Made by a program: the position numbers and the translations under genes
Source: Cellulomonas uda
Lineage (GTDB): Bacteria; Actinomycetota; Actinomycetes; Actinomycetales; Cellulomonadaceae
Direction: 5' to 3'
DNA: 51,476 nucleotides
NCBI RefSeq assembly: GCF_006538705.1
Contig: NZ_BJLP01000029.1
Coordinates: 1 to 51,476 of the forward strand
Notes under the pieces: generated by a model
The model's database searches: none
Told to the model about the DNA's origin: nothing
Seen by the model: the letters and a program-made list of their open reading frames with translations, nothing else
Part shown: positions 31,618-42,169 of the stretch, piece by piece
Position numbering within the stretch: the first letter of the stretch is position 1
How the letters are laid out: the number at the start of each line of letters is the position of its first letter

Positions 31618-33891
31618 TCAGACCGCGCCGTGGAACGTCCGCGACAGGACGTCGAGCTGCTGCTCGCGCGTCAGCCGGACGAAGTTCACGGCGTAGCCGC
31701 TCACGCGGATGGTGAGCTGCGGGTAGTTCTCCGGGTGCTCCATCGCGTCGACGAGCGTCTCACGGTTCAGCACGTTGACGTTCATGTGGTAGCCGTGGGA
31801 CATCGTGTACGCGTCCAGGAGGCCGACGAGGTTGGCGATCTGCTCGTCCCGCGTGCGGCCGAGGCCCGAGGGCACGACCGACGACGTGAGCGAGATGCCG
31901 TCCTGCGCCTGCGCGTAGGGCAGCTTCGCGACCGACAGCGCGGAGGCGAGCATGCCGTGCGTGTCGCGGCCGTTCATCGGGTTGGCGCCCGGGGCGAACG
32001 GCTCGCCGTGGCGCCGGCCGTCGGGCGTGGAGCCCGTCGCCTTGCCGTACACGACGTTCGACGTGATGGTCAGCACGGACTGCGTGTGCAGCGCGCCGCG
32101 GTACGTCGGGTTCTGGCGGATCTTGCGCATGAACGTCTCGACCAGGTACACCGCGATGTCGTCGGCACGGTCGTCGTCGTTGCCGTAGGTCGGGAAGTCG
32201 CCCTCCACCTGGTACTCGGTGACGAGACCGTCCGCGGTGCGCAGCGCGCGCACCTTCGCGTACTTGATGGCCGACAGCGAGTCCGCCACGACCGACAGGC
32301 CGGCGATGCCGCACGCCATGGTCCGCAGGATGTCGCGGTCGTGCAGCGCCATCTCGATGCGCTCGTACGCGTACTTGTCGTGCATGTAGTGCACGCAGTT
32401 GAGCGCGTCGACGTAGGTCTGGGCGAGCCAGTCCATCGTCTTGTCGAACTTCGCCATGACGTCGTCGTAGTCGAGGAACTCGCCCTCGACCGGCGCGGAC
32501 ACCGGGGCGATCTGCTTGCCCGAGACCTCGTCGCGGCCGCCGTTGATGGCGTAGAGCAGCGCCTTGCCCAGGTTCACGCGGGCACCGAAGAACTGCATCT
32601 GCTTGCCGACCCGCATCGGGGACACGCAGCACGCGATCGCGGCGTCGTCGCCCCAGTCGGCACGGATCAGGTCGTCGGACTCGTACTGCACGGCGGACGT
32701 GTCGATCGACACCTGCGCGCAGAACTTCTTGAAGCCCTCGGGCAGCGCGTCGGTCCAGAAGACCGTCATGTTCGGCTCGGGCGCCGGACCCAGGTTGTAC
32801 AGGGTCTGCAGGAAGCGGAACGAGTTCTTGGTGACGAGCGTGCGGCCGTCCTCGCCCATGCCACCGATGGTCTCGGTGACCCACGTCGGGTCGCCCGAGA
32901 ACAGGTTGTCGTACTCGGGGGTGCGCAGGAACCGGACGATGCGCAGCTTGATGACGAAGTCGTCGATGATCTCCTGCGCCTGCTCCTCGGTGATGGTGCC
33001 GGCGGCCAGGTCGCGCTCGAGGTAGATGTCGAGGAACGTCGACGTGCGGCCCAGCGACATCGCGGCGCCGTTCTGCTCCTTCACCGCGGCGAGGTAGCCG
33101 AAGTACAGCCACTGCACGGCCTCGCGGCCGGTCGTCGCGGGGCCCGAGATGTCGTAGCCGTAGGACGCGGCCATCTGCTTGAGCTCGCCCAGCGCACGGA
33201 TCTGCTCCGCCAGCTCCTCGCGGGCCCGGATGACGTCCTCGACCGAGCGCTCCATGTCGAGCTCGGCCTTCTCGAGCTTCTTGGCGTCGATCAGCGCGTC
33301 GACGCCGTACAGCGCGACGCGGCGGTAGTCACCGATGATGCGGCCGCGACCGTACGCGTCCGGCAGGCCGGTGATGATGTGCGACGAGCGCGCGGCGCGC
33401 ACGTCCGGGGGGTACACGTCGAAGACGCCGTCGTTGTGCGTCTTGCGGTACTTGGTGAAGATGTCGACGATCTCCTGCGGCGCCTCGTAGCCGTACGTCT
33501 GCAGCGAGGTCTGGACCATGCGCCAGCCGCCGTTCGGCATGATCGCGCGCTTGAGCGGCGCGTCGGTCTGCAGGCCGACGATGACCTCGTCGTCCTTCGC
33601 GATGTACCCGGGGGCGTGCGAGGTGATGGTCGACGGGGTCGCGGCGTCGACGTCGTAGACGCCCTTCTCGCGCTCCTCGGGGAACAGCTCGGAGAGCTTC
33701 GACCAGATGCCCGTGGTCCGCGCGGTGGGGCCGGCCAGGAACGCCGCGTCACCCTCGTAGGGCGTGTAGTTGCGCTGGATGAAGTCGCGCACGTCGACGT
33801 GGTCGACCCAGGGTCCGGCGACGAACCCCGCCCAGGCTGCAGGCGTCGTCGCCTCGAGGTTGTCGGTGCCGGGTACGGCGGTGGTGGACAT
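31618..33891 (-). CDS. pflB: Formate C-acetyltransferase (pyruvate formate-lyase)
   Basis: 757 residues from ATG 33891 with GGAG a few nucleotides upstream. The active-site Cys-Cys pair is in [18 protein letters not shown]. The glycyl-radical motif is RVSGYAVNF with Gly732, 25 residues from the C-terminus as in the family. Converts pyruvate and CoA to acetyl-CoA and formate during anaerobic growth. A GGGAC-N4-GTCCC palindrome about 63 bp upstream suggests DosR/DevR-type hypoxic control. The activating enzyme gene follows. Together these imply mixed-acid fermentation ability. Confidence 0.97.
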   Translation of the reverse strand: MSTTAVPGTDNLEATTPAAWAGFVAGPWVDHVDVRDFIQRNYTPYEGDAAFLAGPTARTTGIWSKLSELFPEEREKGVYDVDAATPSTITSHAPGYIAKDDEVIVGLQTDAPLKRAIMPNGGWRMVQTSLQTYGYEAPQEIVDIFTKYRKTHNDGVFDVYPPDVRAARSSHIITGLPDAYGRGRIIGDYRRVALYGVDALIDAKKLEKAELDMERSVEDVIRAREELAEQIRALGELKQMAASYGYDISGPATTGREAVQWLYFGYLAAVKEQNGAAMSLGRTSTFLDIYLERDLAAGTITEEQAQEIIDDFVIKLRIVRFLRTPEYDNLFSGDPTWVTETIGGMGEDGRTLVTKNSFRFLQTLYNLGPAPEPNMTVFWTDALPEGFKKFCAQVSIDTSAVQYESDDLIRADWGDDAAIACCVSPMRVGKQMQFFGARVNLGKALLYAINGGRDEVSGKQIAPVSAPVEGEFLDYDDVMAKFDKTMDWLAQTYVDALNCVHYMHDKYAYERIEMALHDRDILRTMACGIAGLSVVADSLSAIKYAKVRALRTADGLVTEYQVEGDFPTYGNDDDRADDIAVYLVETFMRKIRQNPTYRGALHTQSVLTITSNVVYGKATGSTPDGRRHGEPFAPGANPMNGRDTHGMLASALSVAKLPYAQAQDGISLTSSVVPSGLGRTRDEQIANLVGLLDAYTMSHGYHMNVNVLNRETLVDAMEHPENYPQLTIRVSGYAVNFVRLTREQQLDVLSRTFHGAV

Positions 33892-33953
33892 CTTCGCTCC
33901 TCGTGGAATCGGTCCGGTACCACCGAACCTACGGAGCGAATGATGGGATGTCT

Positions 33954-33969
33954 CGGGACCCTGGTCCCG
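33954..33969. promoter_or_regulatory. DosR/DevR-like box in the pflB promoter
   Basis: CGGGACCCTGGTCCCG is a perfect inverted repeat with the GGGAC-N4-GTCCC spacing of the mycobacterial DosR box. On the minus strand a TAGGTT hexamer (possible -10) begins 22 nt downstream of the box. This puts the box centre at about -42.5 from the predicted start, a typical activator position overlapping the -35. Confidence 0.6.
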
Positions 33970-34002
33970 TACCCCGTGTGCCCCGAATCACACCTGTTCG
34001 CG

Positions 34003-35892
34003 TCAGCGGCGGGACAGAGCCGTCAGCACGTCCCGCGTGATGTCGCCGGGCGTGAGCCGCAGGGCCGTGACCAGCTGGTCGCGCGTCGCGTGCGGCAGGA
34101 ACTCGCGCGGCACGCCGAAGGCCTGGACCGGCACGACCACGCCCTGCTCGACCGCCCGCTGCGCGACGTGCGACCCGACTCCCCCGTCCACGAGACCGTC
34201 CTCGACCGTCACGACGTGGTCGTGCTCGCCGACGAGCTTCGTGAGGGCCTCCGGGACCGGCAGGACCCAGCGCGGGTCGACGACCGTCACGTGCAGCCCG
34301 TGCGCCGCGAGCTGCTCGGCCACCTCGAGCCCCGTGCCGACCATCGACCCCACGCCGACGACGAGCACGCGCCGGGCGCCGGCGTCCGCGGCCTCGTGGC
34401 GCGCCAGCACGTCCAGGCCGTCGAGGTCCTCGAGCGCGGGGATCTCGGCCACGAGCGCACTCTTCGGGTAGCGGACCACGGTCGGTGCGTCGTCGACGTC
34501 CACCGCCTCGCGCAGCGCGGTGCGCAGCGTCGCCTCGTCGCGCGGGGCGGCCAGCCGCAGGCCCGGGACGATCGCGAGCATCGCCATGTCCCACATGCCG
34601 TTGTGGCTCGCGCCGTCGTCGCCCGTGATGCCCGCGCGGTCCAGGACGAACGTGACGCCCGCGCGGTGCAGCGCGACGTCCATGAGCACCTGGTCGAACG
34701 CGCGGTTGAGGAACGTCGCGTACACGGCGACCACCGGGTGCAGGCCGCCGAACGCCAGGCCCGCGGCCGAGGTCGCGGCGTGCTGCTCCGCGATCCCCAC
34801 GTCGAACACGCGGTCCGGGAACTCCGCCGCGAACGGCGCGAGACCCACCGGCTGGAGCATGGCCGCGGTGACCGCCACCACGTCCGGCCGGCGCCGGCCG
34901 ATGCGGACGATCTCGTCGGCGAACACGCTCGTCCAGCCGAACCGCGACGGTGCGACCGGCAGCCCCGTCTCGGGGTGGATCACGCCGACCGCGTGGAACC
35001 GGTCCGCGACGTCCTGCTCGGCGGGCGTGTAGCCGCGCCCTTTCTCGGTGATGACGTGCACGATCACCGGGCCGCCGAACGCCTGGGCGCGTCGCAGCGC
35101 GCGCTCGACGGCCTGCTCGTCGTGCCCGTCCACCGGACCGACGTACTTCAGGCCCAGGTCCTCGAACATGCCCTGCGGCGCGACGACGTCCTTGATGCCC
35201 TTCTTGAGGCCGTGCAGCGCGTCGTACGCGAGGCGTCCCGGCGGACCGGAGCGCGTGAGCGTGCGCTTGCCCCAGGACAGCACGTTCTCGTAGCTCTGCG
35301 TGGTGCGCAGCGCGTCGAGGTGCATCGCGAGGCCGCCGATCGTGGGCGCGTAGGAGCGGCCGTTGTCGTTGACCACGACGACGAGCCGACGGTCCTGCGC
35401 GGCGGCGATGTTGTTGAGCGCCTCCCAGGCCATGCCGCCGGTGAGCGCTCCGTCGCCGATCACCGCGACGACGTGCCGGTCCGAGCGGCCCTGCAGCTCG
35501 TTGGCCTTGGCGAGGCCGTCCGCCCAGCTCAGCGCCGTGGAGGCGTGGGAGTTCTCGACGACGTCGTGCTCGGACTCCGCGCGGCTCGGGTACCCGGACA
35601 GGCCATCGCGGCGCCGCAGCGCGGCGAAGTCCTGGCGCCCCGTGAGCAGCTTGTGCACGTAGGACTGGTGGCCGGTGTCGAACACGAACGTGTCCCGCGG
35701 CGAGGAGAACACCCGGTGCATCGCGATCGTCAGCTCGACGACCCCGAGGTTCGGGCCGAGGTGACCGCCGGTGCGCGCGACCTGGTCGACCAGGAAGGTG
35801 CGGATCTCCTGCGCGAGCGCGTCCAGCTGGCCCGGGCGCAACGCCCGGACGTCCGCCGGCGTGCGGATGGACGACAGCAGCGAACGTGCCAC
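34003..35892 (-). CDS. dxs: 1-deoxy-D-xylulose-5-phosphate synthase
   Basis: 629 residues from GTG 35892, with GGAGG and AAGGA upstream. It shows the canonical start [14 protein letters not shown], His in [13 protein letters not shown], the thiamine-diphosphate motif [17 protein letters not shown], the GPVDGHD segment, [18 protein letters not shown] with the catalytic Glu, and [15 protein letters not shown]. First enzyme of the MEP isoprenoid pathway, condensing pyruvate and glyceraldehyde-3-phosphate. The gene is single and separated from pflB by the pflB promoter region; its neighbourhood with fadAB and RNase D is conserved in actinomycetes. Confidence 0.97.
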   Translation of the reverse strand: MARSLLSSIRTPADVRALRPGQLDALAQEIRTFLVDQVARTGGHLGPNLGVVELTIAMHRVFSSPRDTFVFDTGHQSYVHKLLTGRQDFAALRRRDGLSGYPSRAESEHDVVENSHASTALSWADGLAKANELQGRSDRHVVAVIGDGALTGGMAWEALNNIAAAQDRRLVVVVNDNGRSYAPTIGGLAMHLDALRTTQSYENVLSWGKRTLTRSGPPGRLAYDALHGLKKGIKDVVAPQGMFEDLGLKYVGPVDGHDEQAVERALRRAQAFGGPVIVHVITEKGRGYTPAEQDVADRFHAVGVIHPETGLPVAPSRFGWTSVFADEIVRIGRRRPDVVAVTAAMLQPVGLAPFAAEFPDRVFDVGIAEQHAATSAAGLAFGGLHPVVAVYATFLNRAFDQVLMDVALHRAGVTFVLDRAGITGDDGASHNGMWDMAMLAIVPGLRLAAPRDEATLRTALREAVDVDDAPTVVRYPKSALVAEIPALEDLDGLDVLARHEAADAGARRVLVVGVGSMVGTGLEVAEQLAAHGLHVTVVDPRWVLPVPEALTKLVGEHDHVVTVEDGLVDGGVGSHVAQRAVEQGVVVPVQAFGVPREFLPHATRDQLVTALRLTPGDITRDVLTALSRR

Positions 35893-35970
35893 GCGGTCCT
35901 TGCCTCCCTCGTCCTGGTGCCCGCCCGCTCGCCCGTGACCGGTGGGCGCGGCGACGGCGGACGTCCCACT

Positions 35971-36558
35971 CTAGGCCGGGTCGGGCCCGCGCGTCGCGGC
36001 ACGCCGCCGGCGCCGGAGCACGACGAACGCCACGACGAGCGCGACGAGCAGCACGAGGACGAGGAGCGGGACGAACACCGCGGCCAGGCTCAGCCCAACG
36101 GAGGTGCCGTCCTCGACCGTCGAGACGACGGGCGCACCGGCCCCCAGCGTCGCGGCGTTCACCACGGGCCGGACCGTCGCCTTGCCGGCGTGCACGAGCG
36201 CCGCGACGAGCACGCCGGCGACGAACGGCACCCACGCGTGCCGCTCGACCCAGTCCGACCGCTCGAGGTCAGCGGCGGCGGAGGTCGCGGCGAACACCAC
36301 ACCGCCGGACAGCGGCCGGATCGCGGTCTGCACCGCGTCGTTGACCGAGTCGACCACCGGCACCTTGTCGAGCACGACGTCCGCGAGCAGCAGGACGGTG
36401 CCGATGCCGATCGCCCACCAGGACTCGATCCACACGAGCGAGTCGGGCAGCGTCACCACATCGGTCAGGCGCGCGAGGAGCGCGACCACGAGGAACGGGA
36501 TGTAGGCGTTCAGGCCCGCGGCCATGGACAGGCCGATCCCGGTGAGCGCGACGAGCAT
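35971..36558 (-). CDS. DUF4126 family integral membrane protein
   Basis: 195 residues from ATG 36558. A TAGGGT hexamer lies 7 nt upstream and no Shine-Dalgarno is seen, so the mRNA is probably leaderless. At least four hydrophobic segments: MLVALTGIGLSMAAGLNAY plus FLVVALLARL, WAIGIGTVLLLADVVLD, FVAGVLVAALVHAG and the C-terminal VPLLVLVLLVALVVAFVVL, followed by an Arg-rich cytoplasmic tail (LRRRRRAATRG). Matches the DUF4126 pattern (DKVPVVDSVNDAVQT loop). Function unknown; it diverges from the alpha/beta hydrolase gene. Confidence 0.85.
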   Translation of the reverse strand: MLVALTGIGLSMAAGLNAYIPFLVVALLARLTDVVTLPDSLVWIESWWAIGIGTVLLLADVVLDKVPVVDSVNDAVQTAIRPLSGGVVFAATSAAADLERSDWVERHAWVPFVAGVLVAALVHAGKATVRPVVNAATLGAGAPVVSTVEDGTSVGLSLAAVFVPLLVLVLLVALVVAFVVLRRRRRAATRGPDPA

Positions 36559-36611
36559 GACGGCGACCCTAGCGAGCCGGCGCCCGCGCGGCGCGTGTGG
36601 GCGCCCGGACC

Positions 36612-36617
36612 CATACT
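36612..36617 (+). promoter_or_regulatory. Probable -10 element (leaderless) of the alpha/beta hydrolase gene
   Basis: CATACT ends 6 nt before the GTG at 36624, which would make the G of GTG the +1 base. The opposite-strand TAGGGT for the DUF4126 gene lies only 41 bp away, forming a compact divergent leaderless pair. Confidence 0.45.
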
Positions 36618-36623
36618 CGGGCC

Positions 36624-37451
36624 GTGACCACCACGTCCCGCACGCTGACCCTGCCCGACGGCCGTGTGCTGCGCGCGCACGCGAGCGACGCACCCCCGGA
36701 CGCACCCGTCGTCGTGTGGCACCACGGCACGCCGCAGTCCGGCGCGCTGCTCGAGCCCGTGCTCGCCGCGGCCCGACCCCGCGGCCTGCGCGTCGTGTCC
36801 TACGCGCGACCGTCGTACGGCGGGTCGTCGCCCGCGCCCGGCCGGGACGTGGCGTCGGCCGCAGGCGACGTCGCGGCGGTGCTCGACGCGTTCGACGTGC
36901 CGCGAGCGGCGCACGTCGGGGCGTCCGGGGGCGGCCCCCACGCGCTCGCGTGCGCCGCGCTGCTGCCGGACCGCACGACGGCGGTCGTCAGCATCGCCGG
37001 GCTCGCGCCGTTCGACCCGGACTTCGACTGGGCCGCCGGCATGGCCTCGGACGCCGCGCTGCGAGCGGCGTCCGCCGGGCGCGGGGCCCGGGCGCGCGTG
37101 GACGACGACGGCGTCGCGGGGTTCGTCGACGCCGACTGGCACGTGCTGGACGGCCCGTGGGCCGCGCTCGGTGCCGACGCGGGACCCGCGGGCGCGGCCT
37201 GGCCCGACGGCGCGGTCGACGACGACGTCGCCTACGCCTCACCGTGGGGGTTCTCCCCCCGTGACGTGCGCGCGCCCGTGCTGCTCGTGCACGGCGGCCT
37301 CGATGGCGTCGTCCCGTCGACGCACAGCCGCCGCCTGCTCGGCCTGCTGCCGGACGCCCAGCTGTGGGAGCGCCCGCACGACGGGCACGTCTCGGTGCTC
37401 CGTGCGCTGCCCGTCGCGCTGGACTGGCTGATCGACACGCTCGGCGACTGA
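36624..37451 (+). CDS. Alpha/beta hydrolase-fold protein
   Basis: 275 residues from GTG 36624. The oxyanion segment HHGTPQSG follows the first core strand (VVVWHHG), the nucleophile elbow is GASGGGPHAL with Ser at the tip, an acid is likely in VLLVHGGLDGVVP, and the His is in RPHDGHVSVL. The catalytic triad is thus complete. A short cap region (DWAAGMASDAALRAAS onward) sits between strands 6 and 7. There is no signal peptide. Substrate cannot be deduced; esterase, lipase-like or hydrolytic dehalogenase activities are all possible in this family. Confidence 0.85.
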   Translation: MTTTSRTLTLPDGRVLRAHASDAPPDAPVVVWHHGTPQSGALLEPVLAAARPRGLRVVSYARPSYGGSSPAPGRDVASAAGDVAAVLDAFDVPRAAHVGASGGGPHALACAALLPDRTTAVVSIAGLAPFDPDFDWAAGMASDAALRAASAGRGARARVDDDGVAGFVDADWHVLDGPWAALGADAGPAGAAWPDGAVDDDVAYASPWGFSPRDVRAPVLLVHGGLDGVVPSTHSRRLLGLLPDAQLWERPHDGHVSVLRALPVALDWLIDTLGD

Positions 37452-39690
<2,239 letters not shown>

Positions 39691-39694
<4 letters not shown>

Positions 39695-40413
39695 GCTCGC
39701 CCGGCCGACCCCTGAGCCCTGCGGACGCACGCGACGAGCTCGTGGCGCTCGTCGAGCGCGGCGTGCGCTGGCCCGTGGACCCCGCGCGTGCGCTGCGCGA
39801 CCCTGCTCGCGCGCGCCGGTCGGCCGTGCTGGTGCTGCTCGGGGTGCTCGACCACCTCCCCGCGCACGCACCGGGGGTGCCACGCGTGCCGGCCGACCTC
39901 GACGTGCTGCTGCAGCGCCGGTCCGCGACGGTGGGGCACCACCCCGGCCAGGTGGCGTTCCCCGGTGGCGGTCTCGACCCGCAGGACGCCGGCCCGCGCG
40001 AGGCCGCGGTGCGTGAGGCGGTCGAGGAGACCGGTCTCGACCCCGCGGGCGTCGAGGTGCTGGGCACGCTCGCGGACGTCCCACTCCCGGTGAGCGACAA
40101 CCTCGTGACCCCCGTCGTCGCGTGGTGGGCGACGCCGTCCCGGGTCGCGGCTGTCGACCACCGCGAGGCCGTCGAGGTGTTCCGCACGCCGGTCGCCGAG
40201 CTGCTGGACCCGGCCCGACGCGGGGTCGTCGAGCACGCCGGTGTGCGCGGTCGGCTCCGGACACCCGCGTTCGTCGTCGGTGACGGCGTGCTGGTCTGGG
40301 GCTTCACCGCGCTCGTGCTGGACGGGATCCTCGACGGGTTGGGATGGACGGTCCCGTGGGACCGCACCCGGGCGTTCGAGCGGCAGAGGTTCGAGCCGAG
40401 CGGGCCCACGTGA
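39691..40413 (+). CDS. Nudix hydrolase, CoA pyrophosphatase-like
   Basis: 240 residues from GTG 39691, overlapping the GATase stop by 4 bp. The Nudix box spans about 93-116 with GGGLDPQD and REAVEETGL (Arg108, Glu109, Glu112, Glu113 as metal ligands). The preceding LLQRRSATVGHHPGQVAFPG is characteristic of the NudL/CoA diphosphatase group, which splits CoA and its derivatives into phosphopantetheine and 3',5'-ADP. A short C-terminal extension ends near FERQRFEPSGPT. Its stop overlaps the next start by GTGA, making a coupled three- or four-gene operon from guaB1. Confidence 0.88.
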
Positions 40414-41303
40414 GCGGCCCACGGCACCCGCTGATCGAGGTCGAGGTGAGCGCTGCGCTCGCGCGGGACCTGCTCGTCGAGCAGCACCCGGACCTCGCCG
40501 ACCTGCCCCTGCACGGGCGCGTGCACGGGTGGGACAACATCACCTGGCGGCTCGGCGAGACGCTCGCGCTGCGCTTCCCGGTCCGCGAGGTGAGCGCGCC
40601 CCTCGTCGCGACCGAGCACCGGTGGCTGCCGCAGCTCGCCGCACGGGTACCCGTGCCCGTGCCGGCTCCGGTGCGCACGGGCCGCCCGTCGGCGCGCTAC
40701 CCGTGGCCGTGGACGGTCGTGCCATGGTTCCCCGGGACCGTCGTAGCCACGACCGACGTCACCGAGCGCACGCCGTGGGCGCACGAGCTGGCCGAGGCGC
40801 TCGCGGCGCTGCACGTGCCCGCGCCCGCCGACGCTCCGGTCAACCCGTACCGCGGCTGCTCGCTCGCGTCACGCGCCGACGTCGTCGGCCCACGGCTCAC
40901 CGACGCGCCCGGCATCCCGCACCGTGCGGCGCTCGTGGACGCGTGGCGCGACGGTCTGGCCGCACCCGTGTGGGACCGAGCGCCGGTCTGGGTCCACGGC
41001 GACCCGCACCCCGGCAACCTGGTGAGCGACGCCGGCCGGCTCACCGCGCTCCTCGACTTCGGCGACCTGGGGCACGGCGACCCCGCGAGCGACCTCGCGA
41101 CCGGCTGGCTGACGTTCGACGTCGCGGGCCGCGAGGCGTTCGTCGCACGCACCGCACAGGTGCGTGCGTGGGACGACGCGACCTGGCGCCGGGCCCGGGC
41201 GTGGGCCGCCGGGCTCGTGCCCGTGTTCCTGGCCCACCCCGAGGAGTACCCGCTCATGGCGCGCGTCGGGCGGCACGCGGCGGAGCAGGTCGCGGCGTCC
41301 TGA
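40410..41303 (+). CDS. Aminoglycoside phosphotransferase-family kinase
   Basis: 297 residues from GTG 40410, overlapping the Nudix stop by 4 bp. The APH/choline-kinase fold shows the catalytic loop VWVHGDPHPGNLV (H-G-D-x4-N) and the metal-binding LLDFGDLGHGDPASDLA. The N-lobe has WDNITWRLGETLALRFP with the ATP-phosphate strand pair. Members phosphorylate aminoglycosides, macrolides or small metabolites such as fructosamine and homoserine. Nothing in the sequence points to antibiotic resistance, and the operon of nucleotide and CoA metabolism genes suggests a metabolite substrate. Confidence 0.85.
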   Translation: MSGPRHPLIEVEVSAALARDLLVEQHPDLADLPLHGRVHGWDNITWRLGETLALRFPVREVSAPLVATEHRWLPQLAARVPVPVPAPVRTGRPSARYPWPWTVVPWFPGTVVATTDVTERTPWAHELAEALAALHVPAPADAPVNPYRGCSLASRADVVGPRLTDAPGIPHRAALVDAWRDGLAAPVWDRAPVWVHGDPHPGNLVSDAGRLTALLDFGDLGHGDPASDLATGWLTFDVAGREAFVARTAQVRAWDDATWRRARAWAAGLVPVFLAHPEEYPLMARVGRHAAEQVAAS

Positions 41304-41466
41304 CCTGCGTCGGCGCGGTGTATACGCGTCCACATGTGACCCGAGGCACATGGACCGTTGGTCCCAGGTCGACGCGTCTTCGGTGGTGAACGATCAGTTC
41401 AGCGACCCGGACCGGTTCGCCGGAGCCACAAGCTCCGACCGAGGGATCAGACAAGGACTTCACACG

Positions 41467-41940
41467 ATGTCGACGCCGACCGCTTCCACCACCAAGCTCC
41501 CCCGCCTGCTGGGCCTCATCGTCATCATCTTCGGCGCGATCTTCTTCGTCGCCGGTGCCGCGACCTGGACCGCCGTCTCGGTCAACCTCAAGGCCGAGAA
41601 CATCACGGTCGCCGACGACGCCGCGGCATTCGCCGGCGGCCGCGTCGACACCCCGTGGGAGGCCTTCTCGCAGGCCGACATCATCAAGCACCACGCGCTG
41701 GACGCGACCGGCGGCAAGACCTACGCCGAGCTCGACAAGGAGGACCCGCTGCGCGCCGTCGCGATGAACGGCTCCTTCCTGCGGGCGTCGCTGTTCACCT
41801 CGGTCGTGGCCTTCGGTGTCGCGCTGCTGGTCATGGGCCTGGGCATCGTCCTCGCCGTCACGGGTGTCGCGATCCGCAAGCTCGCTCCGGCCGACGCGGC
41901 CGCGCCGAACGCGCCGACGCTCGCCTCCTCGGCGGTCTGA
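41467..41940 (+). CDS. Small two-TM membrane protein with extracytoplasmic loop
   Basis: 157 residues from ATG 41467, the best start because AAGG lies about 11 nt upstream and the longer frame is improbable. Two transmembrane segments: LLGLIVIIFGAIFFVAGAATW (about 14-34) and LFTSVVAFGVALLVMGLGIVLAV (about 118-140). The 80-residue loop between them (LKAENITVADDAAAFAGGRV, later DTPWEAFSQADIIKHH) is hydrophilic and probably outside the cell. Similar actinobacterial proteins are sometimes misnamed aromatic ring-opening dioxygenase LigA; no such activity is supported. Function unknown. It is a single gene followed by a strong terminator. Confidence 0.8.
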   Translation: MSTPTASTTKLPRLLGLIVIIFGAIFFVAGAATWTAVSVNLKAENITVADDAAAFAGGRVDTPWEAFSQADIIKHHALDATGGKTYAELDKEDPLRAVAMNGSFLRASLFTSVVAFGVALLVMGLGIVLAVTGVAIRKLAPADAAAPNAPTLASSAV

Positions 41941-41958
41941 CGCACCGCACGTCCCCCC

Positions 41959-42007
41959 ACGACGAGGGCCCCTCCCGCTTCCCCCGGCGGGCAGGGGCCC
42001 TCGTCGT
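41959..42007 (+). terminator. Bidirectional hairpin terminator
   Basis: ACGACGAGGGCCCCT pairs with AGGGGCCCTCGTCGT (15 bp), extended by CCCGC / GCGGG across a one-base bulge, with loop TTCCCCCG. It stands 19 bp after the small membrane protein gene. On the other strand it lies beyond the end of the large Ig-repeat gene, so it may serve both. Positions 42008-42169 hold nothing else I can support. Confidence 0.8.
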
Positions 42008-42169
42008 ATCGCCACGCTGTACCTCGCGTACGAGTCGTCCGGCTACGACGACCTCGCCGCACACGGCCCGGGCCGCCCGCAGCGCCACGAACCCCGGACG
42101 ACTGCTGACGCGGCACCGCGTCGTGGTCGAGCACACCCGCTGGTGGATGGTGTTCGCTCCACGTCAGCT

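Noticed and set aside
31219..36627. Plus-strand open frame of 1802 codons across pflA, pflB and dxs
   Set aside because: It is antisense to three unmistakable enzyme genes and its Arg/His/Val-rich translation is what GC-rich codon bias produces on the opposite strand; no domain is recognisable.
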